DNA from: Basidiobolus meristosporus CBS 931.73
Lineage: Eukaryota > Basidiobolomycota > Basidiobolomycetes > Basidiobolales > Basidiobolaceae
Reading direction: 5' to 3'
Assembly (NCBI GenBank): GCA_002104905.1
Contig: MCFE01000052.1
Coordinates: 124,001 to 188,000, forward strand
DNA: 64,000 nt
In this document: in pieces, positions 9,873 through 21,292 of the stretch
Layout: each line of letters opens with the position of its first letter
How positions within the stretch are numbered: position 1 is the first letter of the stretch
The notes under the pieces: generated by a model
What the model was told of the DNA's origin: nothing
What the model saw: only the letters and a program-made list of their open reading frames with translations
Databases searched by the model: none
Position numbers and translations under genes: made by a program

Positions 9873-10589
9873 ATGCAATTCAAAAAAGTCGGCGTCTGGA
9901 TTCTGTCCATTCTCGCTGCTCTACTAGCGGTGCTTATAGCTGACCATAAGCTGGAGACCTGTCTCATAAGGAACCAACTGTTCAACCTGATGTGGGATTA
10001 TATGGGACCAGGGGTAGATGAATGCTTGACTCCTACCAAACTTTCACTGCTGAAGCAGGTAACAGGAAAGGTAGTGGAGCTGGGACCCGGGCACGGTTCG
10101 AACTTTAAGTACTTTGCCAAAAATAGTGTAACTAAGGTGTACGCCGTTGAACCCAACCTTTCTATGCACCCGAAGCTTAGCTCAACGGCAAAGGACGTTG
10201 GACTTGACGTAGAAATCATCGGAGCGTTGTGGGAGAATTCCAATCTCGAACGTGGCTCTTTCGATACGGTGGTCTCCAACCTGGTGCTGTGCTCTGTGAA
10301 CGATCTGCAAGGTAGCCTAGATCTAATCCAAGATTATTTGAGGCCAGGTGGGGTTTTCCTTTTCATCGAGCATGTTGCCCAACCTAACGGGACTGCCTGG
10401 CGAACCGCTCAAAATCTCATCAATCCATTCTGGAAATACATTGGCGATAATTGCCAGGTAAATCGGGAAACCGGCATGTTGTTGAAAGCCATGCAAGGAT
10501 GGAAAGAAGTGAGCATCGAATCTGAAGACTTATGCGGCGGTATGGGTCTCGTCAACCCAAAAATATACGGGTATGCCATCAAAGCATAA
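9873..10589 (+). CDS. METTL7-like SAM-dependent methyltransferase
   Basis: Intronless 238-residue protein. Residues about 5-25 form a hydrophobic N-terminal helix, a likely membrane anchor as in METTL7 proteins of the ER and lipid droplets. The Rossmann SAM-binding motif I is VVELGPGHGSNF (about 67-78), followed by an acidic motif II region (VYAVEPN). Later blocks LVLCSV, LRPGGVFLFIEHV and the W/F-rich NPFWKYIGDNCQVNRETG are diagnostic of the METTL7 family. Animal members methylate thiols; the substrate here is unknown. The length matches the family (about 240 residues). A polyadenylation-like AATAAATAAA lies about 35 bp after the stop. Confidence 0.88.
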   Translation: MQFKKVGVWILSILAALLAVLIADHKLETCLIRNQLFNLMWDYMGPGVDECLTPTKLSLLKQVTGKVVELGPGHGSNFKYFAKNSVTKVYAVEPNLSMHPKLSSTAKDVGLDVEIIGALWENSNLERGSFDTVVSNLVLCSVNDLQGSLDLIQDYLRPGGVFLFIEHVAQPNGTAWRTAQNLINPFWKYIGDNCQVNRETGMLLKAMQGWKEVSIESEDLCGGMGLVNPKIYGYAIKA

Positions 10590-11500
10590 ATGCTCGAGGT
10601 ACATCCAATGTATTAGCTTATCAATAAATAAAGCCACTTGAGAAGATAAACACATGCTACGACCATCCACACATACCAATCAAGAGAATGCCTGTGTTTT
10701 ACAGTGGGCAGCCTGCAGGCTTCGGGTGCTGGTTTTAGAAAGGCAAATCCACGTCATTATGGAGGATGAGGTGCAGGAACATGGAACGGAATGAAATACA
10801 TCCATGTTTCTCTCATGTCAAGCACAGATCTTGATATGAGAAGTCCCGGGCCTCCATTGTTGAACACATTCTTCCGTAATGCATGGATGGGCGCCATTCC
10901 AGCGCCTAAATAGAGCTTCACTGATATTTCGACCGAATCAGAAACGACATTTCCTTATTTCTGTATGGTATCAGTACTTCGATTAGATAAGAGCACTAGT
11001 GTCCAGATAATTGTCTTGGGTAAGGCAACAAATGTGATACACGAGACCTCAAAATGGGCTGGTCCCGGACATGGGATTCCGTTGTGTACTCGGGCCGCCG
11101 AAAACCTTGGCTGTTGGTTTGTTCAAGAGAACCTATAATGACCACTCAGCCTCAACTCGTTTCTCCTAGCTGGATAATGTCCATGGTCTCAGGACAAGGG
11201 GATGTTACGTCAATGAATAAGGCAGAATTAGTATATACGTTTCACTCTATAGTAAGTTGACTACAGAGAGTGGAGTTCATAATGCAGAAGACATCATCCA
11301 CCCTTACGAAAAACAGCAGATTTGAGACCTTGTGACAAGTCATATTGTCCATAAGCCCGAAAACCACTTTTCAGGTTATAATACAAGTCAATATGATCGG
11401 TCTAAAGGTCTACCCCATGGCCCATATTCGAATACAATGGATAAAATTGATCGTATTTAAAGGACATATATAGATACTGTTACTGTGGTTACTATTACTG

Positions 11501-11995
11501 TTGCCATTACCATATCTCGACTTGCAAGGTTCACACGGAATTCAACGCAATCTGTTGCGAGGGAATGGCAAGATTCGCCAGCCTAAAGGAAATTACATCA
11601 CTATTCAATCATTTCGGCTTACAATTGGTCACACAGACATCTGGGGCAAACATACAGATTTATCGTTGTATGAAACTATCCGTCAAGGCCATTGGATCTG
11701 CGCGATGTAACTAGAGTTGATTTAGCCAAATGACGAGGGATATTACGATGGATTTACGTATAGTTGGCGATATTATCTTGGTGAAAACACCGCAAACTCT
11801 GATTTTATCATCCGCCAATTGGGACCAGATTCTGTTGATTTCCAATTCGGTGTATCGCTCATGCCACCCTATAGCAACCAATACTCACGGGCTGCGTATC
11901 TATTTGGACACTTGTGTACATGGAAAATCTCCATTGAAACACTGGCCTGTTACGCTGATGTGGATGAGCGCGCGTCGCCTGGATTTCTCATCTGA
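11501..11995 (+). pseudogene. Possible decayed or unmodelled secreted-protein gene
   Basis: An ATG-less frame from 11726 to 11995 encodes about 89 residues with natural-looking composition (EGYYDGFTYSWRYYL; DFQFGVSLMPPYS). Directly upstream is another open frame (11501-11710) in a different phase. A plausible 58-nt intron could join exons here: donor GTATGA near 11668 and acceptor TTTAG at 11725. The FTYSWRYYL pattern recalls beta-jelly-roll polysaccharide lyases and related secreted enzymes, but that is a weak impression. No start codon with a signal peptide could be secured. Gene decay, a multi-exon gene or chance are all possible. Confidence 0.2.
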
Positions 11996-12248
11996 CGAGT
12001 TTGTCAACCAAAGCATAATCTCAACAAATCACTGTCCATTTCCTTTTATGTCGTCGATGTAATATATACCTTTTCCCATTTATATCCACGTTTGAAAAAT
12101 ACACTCTTCCTGAGAGAAATAAACTCAATGGCTTGCCTAAAGTTTGACCTTAATTTACCAATTTAAGTCACAGCGCTATATGAAAACCTTAGTTTGCGTG
12201 AGCTCGATTCAATAAGAATTCCATAGGAACTGTTGGTAGGTTGTCGAG

Positions 12249-12257
12249 TATAAAAAC
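12249..12257 (+). promoter_or_regulatory. TATA box candidate of the P5-type ATPase gene
   Basis: TATAAAAAC lies about 180 bp upstream of the proposed ATG at 12432, giving room for a leader of roughly 150 nt. Confidence 0.4.
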
Positions 12258-12431
12258 CCGCATGGGCACCTCTCTCTTGAAAAAACAGTTCGCCCTCACT
12301 TATCAGCTAGAAAGCGGGTATTCATTACATTCTCCGAGAATAGCCTGCTACCAATCCTTCTCTGGCAGCCCTTTCAATTTCTGTTTCGAAAAGGGGTCAA
12401 ATCCATCAAACCTTCAATATCCGCTGTTACG

Positions 12432-15400
12432 ATGGCGTCCATAAATATAGCCTGGCTTCTTGCTGTCATTGCCTTGATAGCTCAAGTTAACTCGGTCCCG
12501 TTGATCCCAAGTGAGTGTGACTGTCCATCATGGCTCATAATTGTACGTGGTGCTAATGATACTTTTGTTTATAGTAAATGAGAAAACCGCTAGTGGTCAA
12601 ACATGCCCTTTGGGTACTAGAAAGCATGCCATGTGCCCCGTATTGTGTGTGAGTGATATTAGCCAATGCCCCGAATCAATCCGACCATCTTGTCCAGAGG
12701 GCCAAACCTATTGTTCTGATGGTTCTTGCAAGAGCTCATGCTCAGGCGTGAACAGTAAATGTACTTGTCCAGGAATTGAACTGGCCCAACAATACTATCC
12801 TTGCAAGGATGGCCAGTGGGTAAATGTTCCACAATTTGATCCAAAGAAAGCCGACTCACAGACTGCCGAAGTATGCGCAGGCAATTTGGGTCTTAGCAAT
12901 ATCCCCCAAGTTGGGCCTGGTGTGAGTGGAAGCCAAATGTGGCTTTCTTGTCCCAAGAGCACCCAAGTCCAACAGTTCTCATACACAGAGCCAATGTGGA
13001 TTGGAGTGTGGACGATTTTGGCCATAGAGGTGTTCCTTCTTGTCACATGGCATCTATACAAGGTCTTCGCCGAAAGGAGGGTTCGTAAGGATTTCGAATC
13101 TCGCCGTCTAGAGGCCGCTCAAAATGAACGCGACATGTCGATGATGGAGAAAAGTAACGAAAAGATCAAGAAGGATCAAGTGGAGGTCGACGAAGATCAA
13201 GATAACAACGATTTTATCATCAAAGGATACAACAACAATTTCTACGGAACCATCGGATTCTTCTCCGTTATATTCATGGTACTTGGGTGGTTCGTCTGGA
13301 TGGGTGTTCTGACCGGAGATTATTACGGAACCATCACTGGTGCACCATTCGGGATCACCAAATTAGATGGAACCTTATCCTCGAATGTATTTGTTTCCGT
13401 ATGGTACTTCGCTGCTTTCTGGATGTTGGGTGTCAATATTCTTCGTGCACGTATCCGCAATTACTTCCGCATTCAAAGCTATCCAAATACCTCCAGGTAC
13501 ATCCAATTCGAGCGTGAACTGAAAACCAACATTCTCCTTGATGATCAAAGCCGCCTCTTGGTTGCAGTCAGAAAAGTGGAAGCTAAACTCAAGCACTTCT
13601 TTGGCTGGGATTACCATGTTACCACATGCCTGGTGCAAAGAACTACCCTCGGACGCCGCTTTTTCGAGTTCCAGTGCACCCGATTCGTATTCGATGACGA
13701 TATCCAAGATTACAAGCCATTCCAAATTGAAGTTGGCCATAGCAACCATGACCTGCTCCAACAAGTGAATGGACTGTCCAACGAAGAAGCCATCAAACGA
13801 AAGGAGTTGGTAGGAAGTAACTTCATCAGCGTCAAGGTCCCCTCGTTCCCGGTAGCCTTGTTGCAGGAGTTTACCTCGTTCTTCTACTTGTACCAGTTCA
13901 TGATCCTATGGCTTTTCTATTACTACAACTATTACTACATCGGTATTGTGGATACCGCTGTAATCCTGATTTCTTCGCTGATCCGTGTGATCACCAGACT
14001 GACCTCCGAGCATCGAGTCAAGAAGATGGCTGAGCATCAAAGTGACTGCTTTGTACTTCGTGATGGCCAATGGAAAGAACTCTCTACTGCTGACCTGGTA
14101 CCGGGTGATGTGTTTGAAGTAACCAAGGATATGGTGGTACCTTGTGATGGTGTTGTGATCAGTGGTAATATCGTTGCCGATGAGAGTTCGCTTACCGGAG
14201 AGCCATTGCCGATCCGAAAGTTCCCATTAAAGGACGATAACATGGAATATGATGCGGCTGGATCCGGTAAAAATAACACTCTATACGCTGGAACCACCAT
14301 CTCACAAGCCACCCCAATCGGCCAAGGTGCTCAACAGAAGGTAACAGCCTTGGTGCTCCGAACAAACACCTCCACCGATAAAGGAAAGCTTGTGCGTAAA
14401 ATCCTCTTCCCCAACCCCATCCTGTTCATCTTCGACGAGCAACTACGCATTGTCATGGCTGTTCTGCTCGTTTACGGCTTAGTTTGTTTCGGAGTTGCCC
14501 TCTGGCTTGGTGGTAGAGGTGACATCGCTGCCTGGTTCTACGGCATGTTCACCATCTCGCAGATCATTACTCCACTACTTCCTGCCGCCTTGGTTGTTGG
14601 TCAGAGTGTAGCAGCCAACCGCTTACGTAAACTGAAAATCTTCTGTGTTGATCTTCCAAGAATCATCATTGCCGGCAAAGTCCGCATCTTCTGCTTCGAT
14701 AAAACCGGCACACTGACCAAGGAGGGGCTCGAATTCTACGGGGTCCAGCCGATCAACACCTATGACGAAACGGAAAGCACCCTGACCGAAAAGAACGGCC
14801 CACCCCAGTTCTTGGCAAGAAACGGGAACTTCGTCGATATTGCTCGGATCATTCGTCTAGGTGTCGCCACATGCCATACTGTAACCAAGGTCGAGGATCA
14901 ACTGATTGGTAATCCAGTGGATATTGAAATGTTCCGTTCGACTAAATGGGAACTCGCCCCACAGGCAGAGGGAAACTATCTGGACACTCTGATCCCCACC
15001 GAGGAACCTAATGCAACACCAATCCATGTGGTGAAGAGATACGAATTTGTTCATGCGCGTGCCTCGATGTCGGTCGCTATTCTCGATCCTACCACTGGTC
15101 ACGTCCACGTATACGTAAAAGGGTCCTTCGAAAAAGTAAAGGAGCTGTGTGACCCAGCGTCAATCCCCGAGGACTACGATGGCATGTGCAACAAGCTAGC
15201 AATGGAAGGATGCTATGTTCTGGCTATGGCATACCGTGATTTGGGTAAAATTGATCCCAACTCCATCCATGAATGGTCTCGCGAGGAAATGGAGAGCCAA
15301 GTCAAACTAATGGGCCTCGTTCTCTTCAAAAACATGCTCAAGGAAGATACAACCGATGCCATTGCACAGCTCAAGGAAGGAGGTACCCGTACCGTGATGA

Positions 15401-16698
15401 TCACCGGTGATACCGCATTGACTGGAATCTATATTGCCCGCCAGTGTGGCATGATCCCACCCAATAACCGCGTCCTTCTTGGCGATATATCCAAGAGTGG
15501 GGAACTCTTATGGACTGATGTGGATACAGGAGAGCCCTCGAACATGGAGCAAGCTGTAATCGACAAGTCCAACGTTCCGGTGGAACTGGCGGTAACCAAT
15601 AAGGCCTTCAACTACATGACCGAAGACGACTCTATCCGTAAGTACCTGTTGGACGTCCGCGTATTTGCCAGAATGAAGCCCAACGATAAGGTTGAATGTG
15701 TGCAATTACACATGGAGCGTGGGGTTACAGCCATGTGCGGTGATGGTGGTAATGACTGTGGCGCTCTTCGTGCCTCTCATGTTGGACTTGCTTTGAGCGA
15801 AGCCGAAGCCTCCATCGTATCACCTTTCAGTAGTAGCACCCGCTCCATCATCTCTTGCGTGGAACTCTTGAAGCAAGGACGAGCTGCATTGGCAACTTCG
15901 TTTGCTGCCTACAAGTATTTGATCATGTACGGGCAGACCATGGCTTGGGTGAAAATCTTCAGTTTCTACTACTCGATGCAACCCTCGCAAAACGTATGGA
16001 TTCTGGTGGATGCCTTTGTGACTGTTGGTCTGGCTTGGGCCGTAACCCAATCCCAAGCTGCCTCTAGATTAGCCGATACCCGCCCTACTGCTCGTATTCT
16101 TGGTCCGGAAACACTAGCCTCAGTCCTGGGACAGATCGTTATCAATCACCTGTTCTTCATTGGAGCATTTATCTTCCTTCGCCAACAGAGCTGGTATCGC
16201 TGCAATGAATTCGACTCGAGCATCGTCGATTACGCCAAATGGTGGCTCTTGGGTGACAACTATGAATCTCAGACCGCTTCTTTCGTCTCTCTATATCAGT
16301 TCGTTAACGCAGCCATGGTATTCAACTTTGGTCATAAATACCGCGCAGCCTGGTGGAGAAATTGGAAACTGCTTATTCTCTGGGCCGGATTCCTGGTAAT
16401 TGTGATGTTCTCCGAGCTTGCAGATCCCAATCGACTCGGTTGCCTGCTACGCCTGAACTGCGGCACCCCTGAGGTCCTTGAGGAATTAGGATACGGTTAT
16501 CCCAGCTGGTACATCGAGCCATACAGCTTGCCACAAGGTCACAATGTATATCCAACTGATTTTAGATGGAAACTCTGGGGATTAAGTATTGCCAACATGG
16601 CTGTTGGCATCCTGTGGCAAGTAGTGGTTGTTCTTGGGCCAGTGCGAGAATACGCAAAACGCAGATATCCACTTGATAGATTGAAGCTCAAGTTGTAA
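12432..16698 (+). CDS. P5-type (P5B-like) ATPase with Cys-rich N-terminal ectodomain
   Basis: Two exons: 12432-12510 and 12575-16698. The 64-nt intron has donor GTGAGT, branch GCTAATG and acceptor TATAG. The protein has 1400 residues. Exon 1 encodes a signal peptide (MASINIAWLLAVIALIAQVNS). A luminal or extracellular segment with many cysteines follows (for example CPLGTRKHAMCPVLC, CSDGSCKSSC), then a membrane segment and the P-type ATPase body. Visible motifs are SLTGEP (Glu about 569), DKTGTLT (phospho-acceptor Asp about 735) and CGDGGNDCGALR. The M4 motif reads TPLLPAAL where P5B enzymes usually have PPALP. The family moves polyamines or other cations across lysosome/vacuole membranes; substrate and location here are inferred. 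It ends 146 bp from the convergent hydrolase gene. Confidence 0.92.
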
Positions 16699-16844
16699 AC
16701 AAAAGATCCTTCACACCCCCTCATGTATTTTACTTCATCCTTCACTTCTGTTGATGCTTGCCATCACCCAAACTAATATCACCACCATCATTATATTCAA
16801 TTAATAAAGTTTCTAAAATAGAAGTCCCTGGCCCTGTTTATTCG

Positions 16845-17927
16845 TTAAGAATTGCCTACTGAATTGCCTGCGATAAAGGAGCGAATTTCCTCCTTGAAAC
16901 CCGACTGTTGGTAAGTATTTTCATGGGTCCCATATGGGAATTTTACGATCTTCGAGGTGTTCAATCTTGAGCTCAACTCTAATGATTTCCAGAGGTTCAA
17001 CATCATATCAGTGGGAACGATGGCATCTTGCTGCGAGGATAGAATCAAGACCGGTGTACGCCGCATCTGCTTCATCAGAGTCTCCGACTCCCATCGATTC
17101 CACAAAAACCATTTCGCAAGGTACCGATATGGCAGCCAGGCAGGATACAGGTGGTGCACCATGTCCATTATGGAGGTGAATGTATTTTCGAGAACCAGCC
17201 CAGCAACACGGCTCTTCTCGGGATGGCGAGTCTCTACCTGGTGCGCGAGGTATGCTGCCACTGCACCACCCAAACTATGCCCGTAAAGGAATATTTGCGA
17301 GTGCGGGAATTTCTTTTCGACGTAGTTCAGTATGCATAGGCTATCTTGCTGCAGCCCTTTTTCGCTGGGAGAACCTGTGGAACCGCCATATCCACGATAA
17401 TCAAAAGCCACCACTGCAATGTCAGGTACGGCTCGGGTAAATGTAGCGAATACCGGGATGCGATGGCCAACATTACCAGCATTACTAGAGCATAAAACAG
17501 AAGTGAAAACAAGGTTACTACCTTGGTATCAACACTTCGCTATGTGAAGTCCATACCCGTGAAAATACAAAAGCACCTGCTTCGGTTCTGGCAACACTGC
17601 GGCTTCTAAGCTCTCTTTTCTCCTCACACTGATACCCTCAAGTGTACAATTGTCCACCGTTCTTACCGTTAGCTTTTCGAAAAGATGGCCAGAGGGATTC
17701 TGTGGAAGCTCTATTGGTTGTCTAGAACCAGGGGGTAGATATGACATGTAGACAATTTTATTCTGGAACAACACCATCATCGCTGATTTGTAGGCGTACA
17801 TCCCCAACGGAACACCGAGCACGATGCCTACCAGCGTTGCCGTGGTAGAAAGGAGACGTCTAGGTGGACGATGGAGAAGGCTATTGCATGACAACTTGCT
17901 TCCGAACTGAAAGCCTCCACGATACAT
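16845..17927 (-). CDS. Alpha/beta hydrolase, Bem46/ABHD13-like
   Basis: Two exons: 17927-17557 and 17484-16845 (72-nt intron, GTATGG..CTCTAG), 336 residues. The splice restores the family sequence YFHGNAGNVGHR across the junction. An N-terminal hydrophobic segment (about 26-46) suggests a type II membrane anchor. The catalytic triad is visible: Ser about 194 in GHSLGG, Asp about 277 in SSQQDAIVP and His about 311 in GTHENTY. The FDYRGYGGSTGSPSEKG block is characteristic of this family. Substrates of Bem46/ABHD13 proteins are not well defined; S. pombe and Neurospora relatives have been linked to polarity. It converges on the ATPase gene. Confidence 0.9.
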
Positions 17928-18242
17928 GATACTACAGTCTATAGTGACGCACGGCTTCCGTACGGATAGGTTTTGCCACCAATTTCCAAAAAAAAGTGGC
18001 TTGATTACCGAGAGATAAAGACAAGACCCATCTCACATGATGTGATATCGTGGCCGCAGGCCTTCGGTTACTTTTATTAAATAATGACTTAGATTAAAGG
18101 ATGCATGATGTTTATAGAAGTAAATAAGCGATGATTGTAGAAGAAACTAAATAGAAGGATGTGGAGACTAGTGATAGTATCTATGAGAGAATAAAAGAGG
18201 AAAATATTTACTCGAAACGGACGAAGAAAATTAAAGTGATTT
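17928..18242. other. Short intergenic region
   Basis: The stretch lies between the hydrolase start and the 3' end of the RNA-binding protein gene, both on the minus strand. It should hold the hydrolase promoter. No other feature is visible. Confidence 0.6.
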
Positions 18243-20166
18243 TTAAACGCCCCTGGCAACGCCGTTCATCATTCCATCATAGAGGGAGCCTTCTCCGATA
18301 AAATTCTCGGTAGTGCTAGAAGCGGGAAATCCATTGGCAAGTTCCGAATCGTTCCCGTTCTTGGGGGGTCGGGGTGGGTTGCCACATCGATCTTTGCCGT
18401 AGTTGATACGGAAGTTTGCATAATCCATGTTGGACTTGATCCCGTCGATGGCCTTGACGGCAGAGAGGATGTTGGTGAAGTTGACAAATGCGCAATTCTT
18501 GTCTTTTAACGTATTGACAAGCTCGATCTCCCCAAATACCGAAAAGTCTTGCTTCAGCTTCTCCTCGGTAATACTATCGTCGATGTTGCCTATGTAAACA
18601 TTGCGTGTGGCGCCTGATTGAACAGCCATGGCCACTGCGGGAGGGAGAGGGGTGTTCTTGCCCCACCCAACCTTCAACCTGCGGTTCTTTATGACGATTC
18701 CGGTATAGCTAGCGAGGTTGTAGAAACTCATGGCTGCATTTGGATCAACAAAGCTAACGAAAGCTATATGTTTATCGGTCATGAACCGAATTTGATGGAG
18801 AATCCCACCACGAACGACATTGCAGATGTCCTCGCAGGTAGTTTCCGGGTGAATGTTCCCGAGATAGATTGTACGGTTGCTACCAGCGTTGCCAAAGTTG
18901 GGCGCGGAAAATTGGCCATTGGCATCATGAGGTAGACCACCTCCAGAATACGGATCAAAAGAAATCCCATTGAAGTGATTGTTCCCATTGTATCCGTTAG
19001 AATAACCGAGATTGTTGACTCCGTTGTTGGCCAGGTATCCATTGTTCTGGGAGGTTTTTGTGGGCTGGGCGCATCTGTCTTTGCCATAGTTCACTCGCTT
19101 GCCAGACCACTTAGGATCAGACTGCAAAGTGGCCACGCACTTGACAGCATTGGTGATGGACAGAAAGTGCACGAAGCCAATGTTTTTCTCGCGGATGATT
19201 TTTATCGTATCGATGGGCCCAAACACTGACAACTCTTCCCGAAGACTATCCTCATTGGTGAACTCATCCAGACTTCCAAGGTAAACATTTCGTGTAGCGC
19301 CGGTCTGCACCGCCACTAAGACATTGCTTGGAACAGGGGATGGCTTTCCCCAGCCAACCTTAAGATCCTGCCCCCTCAACATAATCTTTTTGGTATTGGC
19401 ATCATGATAGAAAGCATGGGCACTATTTCCATCCAGGAACGAAATAAAAATACAATTTTTCTCCGGAAGCAGCTTGACACTTTCGATTGGACCCCCTCGG
19501 ACCTGACCAAGAACCTCATCCACCGGCGTGTCAGAGGAAATGTTCCCAACATAAATTGTTCTCCCTACAGAATATGGTCAGTGTTAAGGAATCCCGAATT
19601 CCACGAGCGACCAGGCACTAACCCATACCACCGTAAGTGTTTCCATTTTGGATTTGTGGAAGAATATGAGGGAACTGGTTGTTGTTCTGATATTGGTGGT
19701 TGAAGACCTGATACTGAGGGGAAACCAACAGTGGCGGCGCCATGGAGGGATATTGGCTGTACATGCCACTGGCTGGGGTGCTTACTGGAAGACCAAGGCC
19801 AAGCCCCTGTGGAGATCCGTTTCCAGTGAGTGGGTAGTTATATTCCTGAGGGAAAAACCGGATAGTTTAGTATAAGGCTTTTGGTAAGGGAAAATTACTG
19901 GTGCGAAGGGCCCAAAATAAACGAAGCAAGCTTTGCGAGGGAAAAGATGCCAGCAATACACTCAAGCACTCGGACAATCCCGAGCTTCCTCAAATCTGCA
20001 CCAAGGCGAGAAGCGACTAAACAGGTGGTTTAAAGGGGGGGCTGAAGCAAAAGTGTCTGGTCAAGCTACAAGATGAAGCACAAAAGGGGCAAACCAGCAA
20101 CCAGAGATTAGATAGGACAGAGAAGATACTTACAAACTCGACTTTCTGAGAGGCGTGTTCTTTCAT
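18243..20166 (-). CDS. nrd1: Four-RRM RNA-binding protein, Nrd1/Mrn1 family
   Basis: Three exons: 20166-20134 (11 codons), 19845-19623 and 19564-18243, giving 525 residues. Intron 1 is long for this genome (288 nt); intron 2 is 58 nt. The N-terminal 85 residues are Gln/Pro/Tyr-rich and disordered. Four RRMs start near residues 86 (RTIYVGN), 179 (RNVYLGS), 312 (RTIYLGN) and 406 (RNVYIGN). RRM2 and RRM4 end in the family signature NYGKDRC (VNYGKDRC; INYGKDRC). S. pombe Nrd1 represses differentiation genes and stabilises myosin mRNA; S. cerevisiae Mrn1 binds stress and cell-wall mRNAs. The same post-transcriptional role here is inference. Confidence 0.9.
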
Positions 20167-21292
20167 ACAATGCAATTTAAGAAAAGAAATGATATCGGGT
20201 GAATAAAAATGCCAAAAGTGCCTTGTGGGAGAGAATGAAAAGAAAGAACCAAGGCTTAGAAATGAATGGAATTGAGTTGATATATTGGGAGCCCGGCTCT
20301 ATGAGATGGGTACTAAAAGAGGGGGGTAGTGCGATGCACAGAAACGGTCAGAAAATTAACTTAATGTTGCATTAAAAGATTGCTGGGACATTTTGGTATG
20401 AGAAAATAGAAATTCCACTACAGATCAATAACAAACTAGAGCACTATTCCGAGACTCGACATTTTTTCTTTTTTTTCTTATCGCTGATGAGAGATTCCCG
20501 TAATTTGCCCATCCAAATGGGACCCATCCTGAACGGCTGGTGGTGAGCCAACATCCCTGCACAATGCCCTCCGCAGAGGACGTACGAATCTACCTGAGCT
20601 CTTGGTGGGAGAGATCTTGGTTGAGCATTCACATCCAAGCCTTTACCCCATTTCTTTCACACAAATTAACTTAGTATTACACCAGGAATATATCTGGGCA
20701 GCACACGGGATTGATTGGTGGACGAGTCATCGTGGCAATAAGCTTTGGGTGGATTTTCTTGTATAAATATTGCCTATCTCGTTGTCAAGCATAAATGTTG
20801 GATCCACACCGCCGATATATATTAAGAATGATTCGACTATCGTACAATTGGCTATTTTTTAAGATACTTGATTGTCCGGCCATGTCATGACTATCTCATT
20901 GCCTGCTTTGTTTCTTACATTGCGCTGGTTACTAGCGAATACAGGTATAGCCAAGACATAATGTGATGTTGATGTATAATTCCTCGATACAGGCGACACA
21001 GGCGTGCATTGCACTATAGAGGAGTCGTTAAAATACAAGGGTGAGGTAAAAATTAATCCTTCAACCAAGAGCAAGCTCGAGTTGAATGAGAATGAAATAA
21101 TGATAATGATAGTAATAATAATACAGGTGGTGTGGAACGGGGTGGAGGGTGAGGCCAACGTTGCTTGGATCGCTTGCGAAGTAAAAGGGATAGTGGCTTG
21201 ACAAAGTATTGAGAAAAGATTATGTTGACGGGGGTGGAGGCAGGGCATATATATATATACACCGGTCGAATCTAAGTTGAATTCAGTTTCTT
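20167..21292. other. Intergenic region with microsatellites
   Basis: It should hold the nrd1-like promoter and the 3' flank of adenylate cyclase. An AAT/GAT-rich microsatellite lies at about 21095-21123 and a short (AT)n run at about 21248-21261. Purine/pyrimidine-skewed frames here (such as 20859-21248, minus) are composition artefacts. Confidence 0.55.
21095..21123. repeat. Trinucleotide-like microsatellite (AAT/GAT-rich)
   Basis: Degenerate run of ATA/ATG triplets (ATAATGATAATGATAGTAAT and beyond) in intergenic DNA downstream of adenylate cyclase. Confidence 0.6.

Larger units (their letters stand above)
10590..12431. other. Intergenic region with possible unmodelled coding fragments
   Basis: The left part (10590-11460) shows nothing recognisable. 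The interval 11461-12000 has protein-like open frames, listed separately. The right end holds the ATPase promoter with a TATA box. Confidence 0.45.

Noticed and set aside
20859-21248. 129-codon minus-strand frame downstream of adenylate cyclase
   Set aside because: It runs through microsatellite DNA and encodes Ile/Ser/Thr runs, so it is a composition artefact.
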